Shown: piece after piece, positions 32,093 to 45,734 of the stretch
Layout of the letters: every line of letters starts with the position of its first letter
Position numbering within the stretch: position 1 is the first letter of the stretch
Assembly (NCBI GenBank): GCA_012064415.1
Contig: SSNU01000054.1
Coordinates: 62,001 to 126,000, forward strand
DNA: 64,000 nt
Direction: 5' to 3'
Origin: Gyrodactylus bullatarudis
Lineage: Eukaryota; Platyhelminthes; Monogenea; Gyrodactylidea; Gyrodactylidae
Translations under genes and position numbers: made by a program
The notes under the pieces: model-generated
What the model was told of the DNA's origin: nothing
Databases searched by the model: none
Seen by the model: only the letters and a program-made list of their open reading frames with translations

Positions 32093-35000
32093 ATGGAGAA
32101 TATAAATGAAACAAAAGGATACTTTGATATTATGTTGAAGAATATGACAAGATCAGATCAAATCCAGCCGCAGCCTACAAATGAATCCCTTCGATTTCTC
32201 TCAATCGCTGTGAACTTGTTACAAAACCAACGGAACATTTTTAAACCAGAGATTACTCCGAATTCTATTGAGAAGACTAGGAATGAAAATAATAACAATA
32301 ATAATAATAGAAAATTAAATAACAAGCCTTTGGTAACGGAAGATTTCCCAGAAGGCCTTTATAAGATACCAAAAACCTTGAAGGAATATTTAGAGACGTT
32401 GAGAAATGAATCAGTACCAGCCAATGATTATGATAGTACTGTCAGAGTGGAGCTTGTCGACAGAGATTTATGGCGCTCATTTCATTCAATGAACACGGAA
32501 ATGGTTATAACAAAATCAGGCAGGTGAGCTTTCTTTTCAGAATTGAAAAAAAACTTTCACTCTAAACCGTTTGACACAGTTACACTTTTATTTGTCAAAC
32601 AAGTTGAAAGAATTTATTTTCAACATATTCATACGCGCATTACTTAGCTAGTTGTTATGCCAAAAAAATAACAATAGAAATTTTGTTTTTACAAAATGAA
32701 AATTTTCAGATGGATATATATATTATTTCACAGAGTATATATAGAATATTTGAACTACAATTTTTTATAACATAATAAAAAAGGTATTTTTATTATGTTG
32801 AAATATCACACAAAAATAATGTCCAATGTAATAATTAGATAATCACGTAGGTCTGTTATTAACATGACAGGTTGTCACAATACACTTTTTTCGTCATTCA
32901 GTAAAATCAATCTTCTTTTTTTTCTAAAAAAGGAGAATGTTCCCTAGCCTTAAAGTGCGCATAGAGGGCCTAGAGATTATGAGGAAATATCTAATTCTTA
33001 TGGATGTGGTAAATTGCGACCAGAATCGTTACAAATACCATAACGGCCAGTGGGAGGTGGCAGGAAAAGTCGATCCGAATCCAAGACATTCGGTTTACAT
33101 CCATCCAGAAACTCCCGCTTTTGGTCAGGCAATTATGAACAAGATTATTTCATTTCACAAACTTAAATTGACGAACAACATTTCAGATCAGCAAAATGGC
33201 GTAAGTTCAATGTTCAATGATATTAGTAATATACCAAGATCTTGATTTAATTGTGCTTATTTTAGCAATCAATATTGAACTCAATGCATAAATATATCCC
33301 AAGAGTACACATTATTTCCTATGATAAGAATAACGAACAACTAGATATTGAATCATGTAAAACCTATATTTTTCGAGAGACATCATTTATCGCAGTAACT
33401 GCATATCAGAATGAACAAATAACCCAGTTGAAAATTGACAACAATCCTTTTGCCAAGGGGTTCCGTGACAATGGCAGTGGTCGTCGTGAGAAAAAGTAAG
33501 TTCTACTCATAACTACAATCAGAAAAATGTGTAAAATTTCCAACTTTGAGGAAGAAATTTTTTTTTCAAGTTTTGATTACTCGTCTGGTTTGAAATTTAT
33601 AAGGGTCTAAATTTTGTTTCTGGGCCTATTTTGTATTAGGTCTCAATGTTGATTTCACATTGTCAGACAAAGTCACACGTTAATCCCATCTCTGAAAAAA
33701 CTATCCCCTTGCCATAAAATAAGGTAAGGTACTCTCTCATTTCATTGGTCTGCAAATGTATTTTCTGCAAACCCTTATTCGATTTAATCATTCTCAAAAT
33801 ACCAAAAGAATAGGAGCTACATCAAGCGAGTCGTTACGAAAAAAACTGTTAATAGATTCCCTTTTTTCCAAATTTTCCTAATTTTTGAAGTTGCCTAAAC
33901 TTCAGAGTCCTAAGAAAAGGGAATAGTGTCCTATTTTTTGATGCTTTTGTTATTCCTTATCATTATTCAGGGACCATTAAAATGTTGGTGATTTTCAAGT
34001 AGTAAAAATGATTAAAAAATCAAAATTCGATTTTCACACGATGATGGGTCTATTCTGAATTTCGAAAAAATCCTGATCAAATCTCAGTTCTTGGTATAAA
34101 AATTGAGAATCTTGTCTTCATATTTCATGTCTTGTTGTTATCAACATTTTTGAAGCTTCAAATTGTCATGAAAGTTGAGTCTATTCAATGGATAGGATGA
34201 TATTTCTTTTGAGGAATGTTATTTTTTTCATTTTAGCGTGTAATCATTGCTGGTTTTCTTAAGTGAACACCAAAAACACACAAAGACATTGAGGAGTCCA
34301 TATGACCCTCATTTTATCACATTGAGTTCTTCCTTGTTATCCTCCACCATCAATGAATAGATGAAGTAATATTAACATTAGGGGCTAGTAAAAAGAAAAA
34401 TTTCTTATCTGATTTTACAGAATAGGTAGAGACAGGAAGTATTCAGAACAAAAGTGTCACGGACATTTCCCATACATAAGGAGAATACATGTTTAAAATT
34501 AACAGATATTTTGTGTGTTTTATCAGCCCTCAAGGCCTCTTTACCTCAGTGAATGGGATTTAGGCAAAAACTGGGCTAGAGTTTTGATACATGCTGAACA
34601 GTCAGCTACGGACACGCTTCGATTTTAGTTTTTCTCATTTCTCTACTCGCATTGTATTGTACGAATTTCTTGGTTCTCTTTCATCTGAAACATATTCTGG
34701 TCTCTGTTTGATCTTTTCTGTTTTTTTTGTTTGTATTTTATACGTAAAAATACCATAAACATTTTTGATGAAATAGTAATTTGTTCATTGAAAAAATGTT
34801 GGCGCGTATTCAAAGATTTCTAGTCTTCTTCATTTTACATGAATTTCTTCAAACTAGAGAAGAACCTGAACAAATAACTACTGTCAAGCAGAGTTGAAAA
34901 CAAACCAGACTCTCTTTTTTGTAATTAAACAGAAGAAAAAAGACACCTTTTTGAGAAGAGATAAATAATTTCATGTAATATAAGCTGATATATATAAATT

Positions 35001-37216
35001 TGTATATTCGATCTGAAAGCTGATCGTTTCGTATTTATTTACCTTTCTGATTTTTTTCGTGATAAAGTACAAAGCCTTTTTCTGAAAGTTCTCTTTTGAC
35101 CTCCGTATTTCATGGTATCAAGGTTAACAACTCTCTCTGTTTGAATGAATACCAATGCCCCAACCTCCGAGAATGAATTAACTGGACCCAACGTTTCTAA
35201 TTAGACTCGATCATCGTTTCGAAAAGAAAGATCAGTGTCTCAAATTACATTTCTTTTACGAGTAAAAAGAAACTTCACATTAAAGTGCAAAGCTTTTCTT
35301 TCGAGAAGCTCAATGACAGTTTCTATTATTACAAGAAATTGAATTTTATCTACTACTCTTTGTTGAAATTTTACTCAACTGATACGTTGTTATGTTTTAT
35401 TGAGAATGGTGGTATGAATAAGTCTTATTTTCTGTCTGAGTTGAGAAAATTGATTTCTTGAAGAGAAAAAAACATGGGAAATAGCCGATTAAAATAATCT
35501 AAACACCTTGTCTCTATGCTATGATTCAGCTTTATAAACCTAATTGATATGAAGATGAGAATTAATTCGGTAAAAAATCAAAATTTTTCACCGGATAAAT
35601 TTCGAATTCCAATACTGAAATGAACCCATTGAGTTGCTGGAATCATGTTTGATCTCAAACTTTTTATTTGAGCAAAGTAAGCAGATTTTTTCACAAATAA
35701 AGATCTTTATTTCGGGTATACTCATCAGTGTGATACAAATACAGGTTTACCAAACTGAAAGAGATGACCTTATTCTTCCAGTTGTAAAATTAGCTCCTAC
35801 CCGTTTTATTTTGGAACAACAAGAGTATGTCATCGATAGCTCAGCTAAAAAACCAATGTCACAAAACACTCCGCTAAATTTTTATTAATCTCAGTTGCAT
35901 CAGTGGAAAATAACGCTTTCATGAGCGGTAAATTTAACTGAAAGATACTTGGAATAATTTTTCACTCCTCTTTAGCCAAAAAAGCTAAAAATAATTTTTC
36001 AATTCATAAGGATAGCTTTTCCCTGACTTACTTGAAAATTTAGTCAAATATTTAAAAAATTAGAACGTCTTTTTGAAAACCTATTTGCTGAGACATTAGA
36101 AAAAAATAAAAATAACTTTCTATTGTAAGACAATAGAAATAGATTTCGAATATTCAATCTAGAAGATAGCTGGTTTTTGAGCCAAAAAATACCAATTTCA
36201 ACCTCTATTATTTTCCAAATGATAAGTCGGCTCCTAAAAAGAAATTCAGATTCGGAATCAGTGTAATTTTTTTGTCAAGTTTACCAATTTTCTAATTTGT
36301 GTGATGATAAAAAAATAATTTAGAACATGAAGGCCTAACTTTGATCACAAATTTTTGAAATTCAAAAATTAATTTTGTTCTTGTCTATCCGGAGAGAAAT
36401 ATTTTGAGAAAATAGTGAATTCTCATCAACCTGCTATATCTATTGATTGAAGAATATATATATTCTATCTTAATTAGCAAACAAGGACACTGTTTTATCG
36501 TTACAAATTAATTTTCGAGTCGACAAAGTTTATGTACTCAGTGTACAGACATTCTCATGAATAACGAAGGTGAAAACCTGTTGATGAGCTGTTCACTACT
36601 GCCTCTTAATAATAATACATAGAGAGATGTCGTTTAGCAATAAATTTGGTTTACACTTAATTAGGCTGGCATACAAGCAGAGACTATAGGGTTATTTATC
36701 AAACAATCACCCCAATGCTTGAATGGATTTTATTAACATATTCCTGACCCTAAACTTTACCACAGATGACTACTACGACTAAATCTTTGGCTCGAGCTGA
36801 AATAATCAAATGATTTTTATTATTTAGACGAAGTCGAATTAGCCTAGACGACCACTCCCCCACAGAGACCTATTTTAAATCAGGCTTGCCCAATTCCCAG
36901 TGTATTTTCCAGGATACTTTTGACCAAGGGGAAAATAACGATAGTAAGTTTGTTTTTCTCTTACTTAGTGTTCTATCATGATTCATGGTTTTTTGAAGAT
37001 TCATCAAATGAGACAGACTCGACCACATCAAAGAATCAGTTGATTGAATCTATCCTTCAGAATTTCGATTCAACTTACAACTCCCAGCAGTTGAAAAATG
37101 ATCCTCTCGGCCTTTTAAACATGAAACCGTTCAATGATTTAATTCTTAACGATCCCAACTATCAATCAATTTTAAACCAGCTATTTTCAATAAACTCTCT
37201 AGTGAGTCACTTTTGA
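32093..37216 (+). CDS. T-box transcription factor, Tbx2/3 type
   Basis: Five exons join in frame: 32093-32523, 32933-33200, 33266-33495, 36828-36943 and 36999-37216 (1263 nt, 420 residues plus stop). The T-box starts near residue 115 ([15 protein letters not shown]), continues [41 protein letters not shown] and [14 protein letters not shown], and ends [19 protein letters not shown]. The pairing of [12 protein letters not shown] with GFRDxGxGRREK is characteristic of Tbx2/3/omb. These nuclear factors bind T-elements and are mostly repressors in patterning. The N-terminal region has an Asn run. The C-terminal region (about 100 residues) is short compared with other Tbx2/3 proteins. Residues such as [11 protein letters not shown] and [21 protein letters not shown] are quite divergent. 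Introns are 409, 65, 3332 and 55 nt. Confidence 0.88.
33496..36827 (+). other. 3.3-kb intron of the T-box gene
   Basis: The intron joins phase-2 ends (GAAAA|GTAAGT to TTATTTAG|A). It contains a partial R1 copy (35538-35640), a hammerhead-like repeat (35692-35880) and adjoining R3 and R4 copies (35900-36345). No exon or RNA gene was recognised in the first 2 kb. Confidence 0.6.
35692..35880 (-). repeat. dispersed repeat family R7 with minimal hammerhead (best helix I/III copy)
   Basis: The ribozyme-like part is on the minus strand, 35745-35692. CACA precedes CTGATGAG, then TATACC, CGAAA, a perfect 14-nt palindrome ATAAAGATCTTTAT (helix III), then U and TGTG. TGTG pairs with CACA over 4 bp as helix I. 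Helix II is reduced to one G-C pair. The other end of the repeat (near 35840-35880) has CTCAGCT followed by AAACCAATGT, shared with copies at 43735-43880 and 58800-58980. Confidence 0.55.
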
Positions 37217-39679
37217 CGCAAAGATTTAAAGACGAGCTAAATTTGGCTTTTCTATTTATTGCTTTTACAAATTGAAGAGTATTTTTACCAGCCTACATTC
37301 TTGATCCGCATAAATCATGTATGAATTGAATTTCTAAAAGATATCTCCATTTAATTTCGATGAATTTAAAATTCTCATTTTTTCATGAAGGTTTCGAAAC
37401 TTTTTGAAAACCGATCGAGAAAAATTTTCGAAAAAATTGGAGACATTTAAAATTTCGAGTTGGCAATTTCTTTTAAAACAATAGACAAAGAAACCAATTA
37501 TCACTATTCAATCTTTGTAAGAACCATACACTTGAATTGATCTTGGATCATCATAATTTTTTGATTTTCAAGAACTAAAAATGGTTGAATAAAAGGAAGA
37601 GAACTTTCCTACAATAATGCAGTGTTTCCCTTGTCTATTGTTGATGCTGGAAAATAACCTATCACATCTTGAAATCAACAAAGAATTTATCAAAGTTTTA
37701 AAAAATGAAAAAAATTGATTCTCTAAATTGATGAAACGTGGATGAAAATAATTACCAAATTCATTGGGAATAGCTTTGCTAAATTTTCTGAAAATTTTCG
37801 ATAAAACCTGCTATTTTTATCTAGGACAGATTGATTTAACTTTAAAGAGAGTTAATCTTGATTATTGATAAGTGTCTCACTGTCACACAATGGCACATGA
37901 TTTGAAAAAAAGTTTAACTAATCATAACATTTGAGTATATGATTATTGCACTCCGTCACATACCAACATTCACACACACAAGCCCAAACCTTCTTATCGT
38001 TACTAGTTAATCTAGTTAATTCACGATTCATGGATGATTAGAAATTGTGTGAAGAATTTTAGAAACGTGTGAGATCTGAAATTTTGAAAATCGGATCAGT
38101 ATAAACTTCCACTTTTTGTCATTCTATTGATTATCGGTTATATAGAATTTACTTACTAATTTCTTATTGTTTCTACTAGTTATTTCACACTTGTGTCTCT
38201 TTGTGCAAAGGTTTTCTCATTCCTTGCTACCATGAATTGTGCTGGATTTCAGGAAACATCTGCTCTCAATTGACTTGTGTTCAAATTTTCAAATTAATAG
38301 ATTCACCTTTATGTCTTTTTATGGTTGTTTATTTTTTGCAAAATGCTAATTTTTTTAGAAATCAGTATATGCTCATTATAGCCAATGCTGAAATTCCACG
38401 ATATTTTCAAACAAATATTCGATCAAGGAAAGTGATTTTGAGTAGTCAATATTAGATAAGAGTAATTTCTCCAAGCTATGGCTTATTAATTTTTAATATG
38501 AGCCATAGAGGTCCTTTAGTGGCTTTAGTTCAATCAAAACTGGCTTCATTGATTTGACAATCAAGATTGAGTTTTTCATAAAACGCATATTGCCTGAATA
38601 TGTAAGTAACTGTCTCGAGTCTGTGTAATTATTGCTGAAATTTCATATTTTGGCAATATAATTTTTCTTTTCATCATAAAGTTAATCTGTCCAAGATAGA
38701 TCAAAAATAGTTTTGACTAGAATGAAAAAAGAACATAATTGCACTCTGATTAATATTTTTGAAATTAAAGATGATCAATAATATACATCAATATTTTATT
38801 TATCATTATACTCGATTCCCATGAAAGAACCAATAGATCTGACGATAATCACTGATCCATTTCGTTTTTCTGATCGTCAAGTGATTTTCGAAAAAAGAGG
38901 TGTCTAACACAGTTTGTAAAACAATTAAATCCATTATTTGACAGGATTACCTCGAATTCTAATTCTAAATCAGATGTATAATTTTGAATCTATATCTTAC
39001 ACAAATCCAGCTATAAATTTCCTCATTTTTTCAGATTTCAACAGCAATTGGGTTGAATTTTTTTTTCATTTTAAAGCTTTGGGTAATCCTGATTTGAGAT
39101 TCACAGTATTGTTCAAGTCTTGAATAGTTCTGGAGTTTAGCTGTGTATCAATGAAATTATCTATTTCTGATAATTACAAAAGACCGCGGTTATTATTTGG
39201 TTTTTTGACTCCTTCTTTTTTCTCAAAAAATAATTATAATTGGAGTGAGAATAATACCAGAGAATACTTGGAGAATTTCTTGATTAAAAAAGCAAATCTC
39301 CGGACCCAGAGGCCAGAGACCAATATTAGTGCATTGTACGAGTCAATACGAGGAAATAGAGATTGTAAAAACCTATATTGAACACGTTCAATAGTTAGGC
39401 ACTGAGATTGATTTAAATTGGATAAGAGAGGAAAAATATATTCAAAAAGTGGAGAGACCAGTGATTTGTAAGCTTTTAGTCTTACATCACTGGATTTAGA
39501 GAATTTATTAATGGTATAAATAATGGAATTAATTCTGGGGAGATTAGCCAGTGGATTTTATTTTGAACTAGACGATATACTAAAACCAAGGTCTAAAGTG
39601 AAGAAGACAATTTCTCCAGGAAGTAGAAGCGATCCATCTTTTTTTAACGCGTAATACATAAAAAGATTAAGATGTCAAT

Positions 39680-40000
39680 ACAGATGCAATTGAGAACACT
39701 GAAAATTTCATGAGAGTCAACTTCAAAAGCTAGGGTTTCAGTAATGAATAAGACTCTACTAATGTGAATATGATGCTTGTTAGATACATTGTTAGAACCA
39801 TTCGAAAGTTTTCTACAAGATTAAATAATAATCTTGCTTCATAACCATTTCCAATTTTGCTACTTATTGGAGAGTTTTAACGTTTTTCAGCTTATCACAT
39901 ATTATTTCAATTTTTGTAAATAACTGGCTTTAATGAATTTTTATCTTGTATCATTTTTAAAGTAATATCACTGATGATGTTTTTTTGAGAAATATGGTTC
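39680..40000 (+). mobile_element. Penelope-like element 3' fragment
   Basis: The plus strand encodes VNTDAIEN, ENFMRVNFK, then a stop and GFSN. This corresponds to VNTDEMEKTKIFMRLNFKGDGFSN in the 17.6-kb copy. An internal deletion removes most of the endonuclease and leaves the TTATTGGAGAGTTTTAACG and TTTTTCAGCT tail. It ends with TTTTTAAAG, CTGATGATG and GAGAAAT (39957-39999), a degenerate hammerhead-like box. Confidence 0.6.
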
Positions 40001-41325
40001 TTCATGACGTATGATTCCTTTCCAGGTGATGACGATTATTTTCTGTATTGATTGGCTGAAAAATCAAAATAAATCTGTGGAGAACCCTAAACCAAATTAG
40101 TTGAATTTAACTCATATCCGATTACAAAATGAATCACGGATTTTTGTGTTTCTCTGCTGTTTTAGCAGAAATCTGAGCTTCTCTACAAGTTTTTCTTCAA
40201 ACTTTACATCAGAACCGTTTAAAATTAATCAAAATCCTTGCACTATAAAATATATACTATTTTGAGCAAGGCAAAAATTTTTCTTTTTTTTTTACAAAAG
40301 ACTCAATAATTTTGAATCCCATGATGTGCTAATGTCAAATTTTTGTAGATTTTGTTGACTTGAAGCGTTTAAACAGTGATTTCTGACGCTTTTTCGAAAT
40401 TTAACTTTTTTCGAACCCTTCTTGTCCTATTTTTTGTTAAGAGGAATAATTGTAATTGAAAGATACTTCTTTCTCCCCTCAATAGAAAGAAAATTTATAA
40501 TTACTTAAGATAGGTATCTCCTGGTACTTACAAAGATTAAAATGAGTATTTTTGAAAAAAATATTCAAAATGTTTTTCTCGACTAAGATTCGAGGAATAA
40601 CTGATAAGAATTTCTATCGTAAAACAATCCCCTACCAGAAGTTTAACATAGTTTGGTTTTTGGAATCAAATTCAGATTCGAATTCGGGAGATGAAGCTTT
40701 CCGGCTTGGGATTCAAAAATATTCATGGTCCAGAAGTATTGAATGAAATCTATTGATTTCTCTTGGCAAAAATAGTAAATTCTCATCAACTCTAGCTCTA
40801 TTTTCACTTCATTAAATTATTATTACAACAAAACCATCATCATGATTGTGATTTATTTATCCAGAGATTTGAGATTGGTACTTTTCATCTTTTTTGTTCA
40901 TTAAGCAGTCAACTCGATTTATTTGCCAGAGTTGAAATCAAAACATTTCAGAATTGTATATCAATATCTCACTAATTTAATATTCATATGACCGTCTGTG
41001 TAACAAATTCACATTGAAATTTTATCTGACATCTTGGAGTAAAAAATTGGGAAATTTACAGATTCTTACCTTTCCTCATGTCCTGTTAGTTTCTATTCTT
41101 GTTTGGAAAATTTTGAGTGTGTAAGAATAGTATTAATAATCGAAAAAACTAAATTATAATCCGTGATTAGAGCTGAAATTGAAAATTTGGTACTATTAGA
41201 AAGATAATTCTTTAGGCACAATTCGGTCATATGAAACAGGTAAAAATCTCAAGCCAAAATTTAAATAAAATTAAAATTTAATAACAGCTTTTCTAAAAGA
41301 AAAACTATAATTTATTGAGAACTGT

Positions 41326-41650
41326 AACATATATTTCGCCAGGTCTATCAGTCTCTAATCCTGGTTCAGTTTTAAATGATCTTAATTATTTGTTATTATA
41401 AAATTTATGTTAATGAAATTTTAAAAAGTTCTTGAAAGACTTCCAATTGATGAAAAACCAAAAAAAACTTCTCTATTTTAAGGTGTAGAAAATAAAAATT
41501 AAAAATCAACTATTAATCAGAACTAAAAATTCTGAGGATATCCATTTTCTCTGAGTCTTTTTCAATAAATCTTATTTAGGAATTCCTCCTCGCTGACAAT
41601 TCTCTTGGTTTATCTTGATTAAGCCAATAACCTATTTTGTAACTTTCTTG
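41326..41650 (-). mobile_element. Penelope-like fragment, second family
   Basis: Around 41577-41650 the sequence matches the PLE linker at 63716-63790 (CTCCTCGCT, ACAATTCT, TTGGTTTATC). Around 41420-41510 the TTCCAATTGATGAAAAACC tail matches 63390 and 45840. On the minus strand it ends in CCAGG, eight bases, CTGATAG, ACCTGG, CGAAAT (41326-41363). The 5-bp stem CCAGG/CCTGG is intact, but the core box has lost bases. Confidence 0.5.
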
Positions 41651-43474
41651 GTATCTAGAGAATCAGGACAACACAAGATCTCATCTCAGAAAAGAGTTTG
41701 GAAATCTTTTGTTTCATCTGATTACAAAGATGAGGTTAAAAATGGAATGAGGCTAGTAGAGGAGGAAGTTATGTTCTTCATGCTGCAAGTCATTGGATTG
41801 AAAAGTGAAAATATGTCAAGTTAATGCTTTGTGCTTTTTAGCGTGTGTAAAAACCCCTTCCTTGAAAGCGAACCTCTCCACCAAACACAAACAAGAGCAG
41901 ATAACAAAGCAAAATTTATTCTCGTTTATTTAACACAAGATAAATGTTTCTCATCATCAAAACTTATACGAAAAAAAAGAGTGAGCTGTGAATTTTCACA
42001 CTACCCTCTCAACTTACAAGGTTTTTGACAAAATTTTTTTTTCTCCATTTTACAGTCTTGAAGAAAAAAGGATAAACACTCTGGTTATATATTCTCTTTT
42101 GTGTAATATTTTTCACTCAATTACAATTACACCGCGTGTCACTGCATAAGAATTGAGAAATATGAAAGAAAAAAAGTTTGGGTGAGAAAACCACTCGAGC
42201 CAGAAAATTTTACAGACTCTTGAAATATTTTCTTTACAACTAAAGATTATTGAATTAGATAGTTTTGAGTTGAATAAATTTCTCGACATGCTCACAATAC
42301 ACTTGGGATCAAGATTGCTCTCTAGCATATTATTTATCTGATCGCCAACTCGAAATCTAAAACGGCTCCAAATTTTATGTAAATATTTTCTACTTGGATG
42401 TGTGCGTTTTGATCGAAAAGTTTCAATTTTTATAAATTCACAAGTTAACCGAGCTATCGTAAACTCTTATTCTATTTAAGGCATTAGTCTGGATAAAAGA
42501 ACTACATTTATTCAATCTAACTAGGCTAACTCCTTACCTTTTCAATTACGAAGCTCAAAATTGTAGACATATTTAGTGCTTTGGAATAATTAAATACGAA
42601 TGTTCAATAAAATTTAACCTTGTATCTGTGGGATAAACGTTTGAACTGAAGAATCAACTGATTTCAGTTCCTAGTTTCCTTTTTGAATAGCTGATATTAA
42701 AAGTGGTCGTTGAGTCGGATTCTGCTGATGTGCATTGGGTTGGCGTGCTGCCTGCACTTGCTTGGGGATCATGATCAGTTCTTACTTTATTAAAACCACT
42801 CATAACCTTGAATGTATTATTATTTTCTTGTATTCATTAATTTAATTTCAATATAATGTTTTCATTTCAAAAAAAAAAAATATGACCATCTGAAATTAAA
42901 GCAACCTAAAATTACAGAGATGAAAATGGTAATTTCCTTACCTATATTCAAATTCTTTGTCTTTTCTTGATCCGAAATAGTATCCTAAAGGATTCATGGT
43001 TGAACATTTTGGGTTGAATTCAAAACGCAAAAGGAGAATATTCCTTTGTAAACCAGAGTGAGAAGAGAGAAAACACACCTAATTCCCACCCTTGGAACTT
43101 GGATTTTCAATTTTTATCGAAAAAATAACTGAAAATGTGTGAAAAATTTTCTTTTTTCTTGCAACCAAAGTGTGCAATGTACCCGATGTATAGAAGAGAA
43201 CCATTCATCTTTTCTCATAACTCTCAGGGAAATGTATACAAAAAAATAAAATGTATTAAGATGGTAAGAAACATGTTATATTCACAAATTTATTCCACAC
43301 CTTGATAGAATTCATTCGCTTCATTTACAGAAACTGTCGCCACATTCCTTAATTTATCGTATCTACTTCTTCCCTTGATAAGCAATTGAATGTATTCAAC
43401 AAGTTTTTATTCTTACTCTTTTTTCCCCCTTGCTAAAATAAAATAAATGGCACTTCCTTTTTCCACAGCTTCTT

Positions 43475-43496
43475 CTGTGTGTGTGTGTGTGTGTGT
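43475..43496. repeat. (GT)n microsatellite
   Basis: An uninterrupted run of about ten GT units follows TTCTTCT. It is a simple repeat, likely length-polymorphic. Confidence 0.9.
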
Positions 43497-43734
43497 TTGA
43501 AAGGCAAGTGTGTTTAATTTTTCATCTTGTTCTTCATGATTTTGTGAGGCTAGAGTTTACTATAGGAGAATTTACTTTTTTTGCCAAAAACTCAATAAAT
43601 TGATAAAAACAAAAGAATTTTTGTCTAATGTTGATCAGTATTTTGTTAAATTAAATATTGAAAATCAATAAGAATTTCGGACTCAACTATTGAAAAAGTT
43701 TAAATATGGCTATAAAAAATACGAAGATGATGCT

Positions 43735-43880
43735 AATCGCCTTTATCTCGGGCATACTCATCAGTGTGATACATGCCATATAAGTACAAATTTACAATAA
43801 GTGTTATCCAACTCTTATTGGTATTTTTTATAATGATAACTTCGGTGGCTCAGCTCAAAACAAAGGTTACCCAACACCTC
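43735..43880 (-). repeat. dispersed repeat family R7, copy with mutated hammerhead-like core
   Basis: On the minus strand GGCAT, GTATCACA, CTGATGAG, T, ATGCC, CGAGAT. The GGCAT/ATGCC stem is kept, but GAAA reads GAGA and the helix III palindrome is lost. The other end has GGCTCAGCTC followed by AAAACAAAGGTTAC, as in the other copies. Short inverted segments (TATAAAAAATAC and GTATTTTTTATA) flank the motif. Confidence 0.5.
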
Positions 43881-44646
43881 ACGGAAATAAATATGGCTCT
43901 TTTTAAAAATTCCAAAAATTACTAAATCGTTCCTACTTCCAAAATATGTTTTATTTTAACAATTTATCAAGATATCGCTAATACAGTAGTAATCGAGATT
44001 AAAATTTTCAACTTAAAAAAAAATTGGTTTTTGACAAAAATATGGCCAATTCCTAACAATGTATTGGAATCAAAAGTTGGTTGTCAAAGTTTTGTCTGTC
44101 TGAAAAAAAATCCGAAAAGGTACCGAAAATAAAATTATTAAAACAAGTATTAATTTTCGATAATCTTGTGAAATATACATTATTTTTGAAAAAAATATTC
44201 ATATTAAAATTCAAGAGCTTATAAAATGTCTAAAAGAAATTTGATACTTTCACCTTCTTCGCAAGAACCATCTCTAAGGGTACCTAAGATCTTCATTGGA
44301 CCTATCTATCGTTATTCAAGCTTTGATGATGATAGATCAACCTATAGCTTGCTTAACTCTAGAAGAGGCTTGTTATTTGATTTTATACAATAGAACAAAT
44401 CAAAACTTATTTTATAAATATTTTTTTGTTTATATCTGAAGTAAAATTGTGGCGATTCGGAAATTTTCGTAATACTTCTAAATCTGAAGAACTCTAGACG
44501 AGACACTTTTAACCTGAACTCTCTTCATTTATATCTAAGAACCTTTGTATTTCCCATTGGACCAGATCTGATAAACCATTCAGAATTAAATAAACCAATC
44601 AGATGACCTGTAGAAAATTTAAACTTGAAGAGAAAACTTCACAACT

Positions 44647-45190
44647 AAACCTAGTTGACGTGAAGCTCAATATTTTTCTTCGGAAAGTCAAGAAAAAAAT
44701 TATTTTTCGAATTCCATAATGAAATATGCCAATATGTTGTGAAAATTCAAAAAATTTTCTGGAAAAATTCAATCTGACCGAAATTAGACCGTTTATCGAA
44801 TAAATTCGAAATATTTCAAAAATGGACCAAATTTCCACTTTTTCAACTTTCGAACCCAAAATTTTTATCGATTTCCAAGATTTGAAGCAGTTAAATGTAA
44901 GATATTCGAGATTAGTATTAAAGAATTTGAATTGGGCTGTGGAGGTAGAAAGGAATATCCCTTTTTCAAGAAAACATTTTGGGTTCAAAATTTGAAAAAG
45001 TGGAAATTTGGCGCGGAATTCGATAAACGGCCAGATTGAACTTTTTTCAGATTTTATTTTAATTTCCACAACTTATTGGCTTATTTTATTACGGAATTCG
45101 AAAAATAGATCATTTTCTGACTTTCCGAAGAAAATATTGAGCTTTTTGTAAGAAAAGTAAATTCTCATCTTTATGTCAATTAGGTGTAGG
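44647..45190. mobile_element. fold-back element, both arms of family R1
   Basis: The left arm (44647-44760) and right arm (45060-45190) are diverged inverted copies of the same sequence (TTCGGAAAGTCA with TGACTTTCCGAA; CGAATTCC with GGAATTCG). Inner segments are inverted too (AAATTTCCACTTTTTCAA with TTGAAAAAGTGGAAATTT). A 156-codon frame on the minus strand spans the element but is made of repeat sequence and has no domain. Single arms occur elsewhere in the window. Confidence 0.65.
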
Positions 45191-45734
45191 TTATTTATTC
45201 TTGCATTCTCAAACCTTACGACTTTTTATAAAACTTAATTGATAACAATATCATAAATTGACAATTTTGCATGATTAAACTAAACTATGATTTAGTTTCC
45301 TCCTTTTCGAGGTTCACAATGATCCTTTGATCTGGTTCAAAGTATCACTTGAAAAACTATTTGTTTATAGAACCGATGTGAAACACCATGTGAAACTCTG
45401 TAAATTATTTATTTATTATTTTTTACTAGCATATCGTTTTTAAATCATTCAGTGTTTATCATGAAATGAGTTATTAAGGACTTTGAGTAGACATCTTGAG
45501 TTGTTTTCCCTGTTTACTACCAGGCGAAATTTCTGTACAATGAATGTAGTTATAAAGTATTAGTTTGTCAACTTAAACAATGATCCAGCTGATATGACTC
45601 CTATAGTTTTAGATGAGTCAGGTCTCACAATCAGTTGATTTGTATTTTGAGAAGATGGTATTAATAACAGATGATAAATAATTGGTTTTTAAATTTTCTT
45701 AAAAGAATAGAATTAAACATTATTTTATAGAAAT

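Noticed and set aside
44599..45069. 156-codon minus-strand frame
   Set aside because: It lies across the fold-back element R1 and its peptide repeats the arm sequence in another frame; no domain and no codon-use support.
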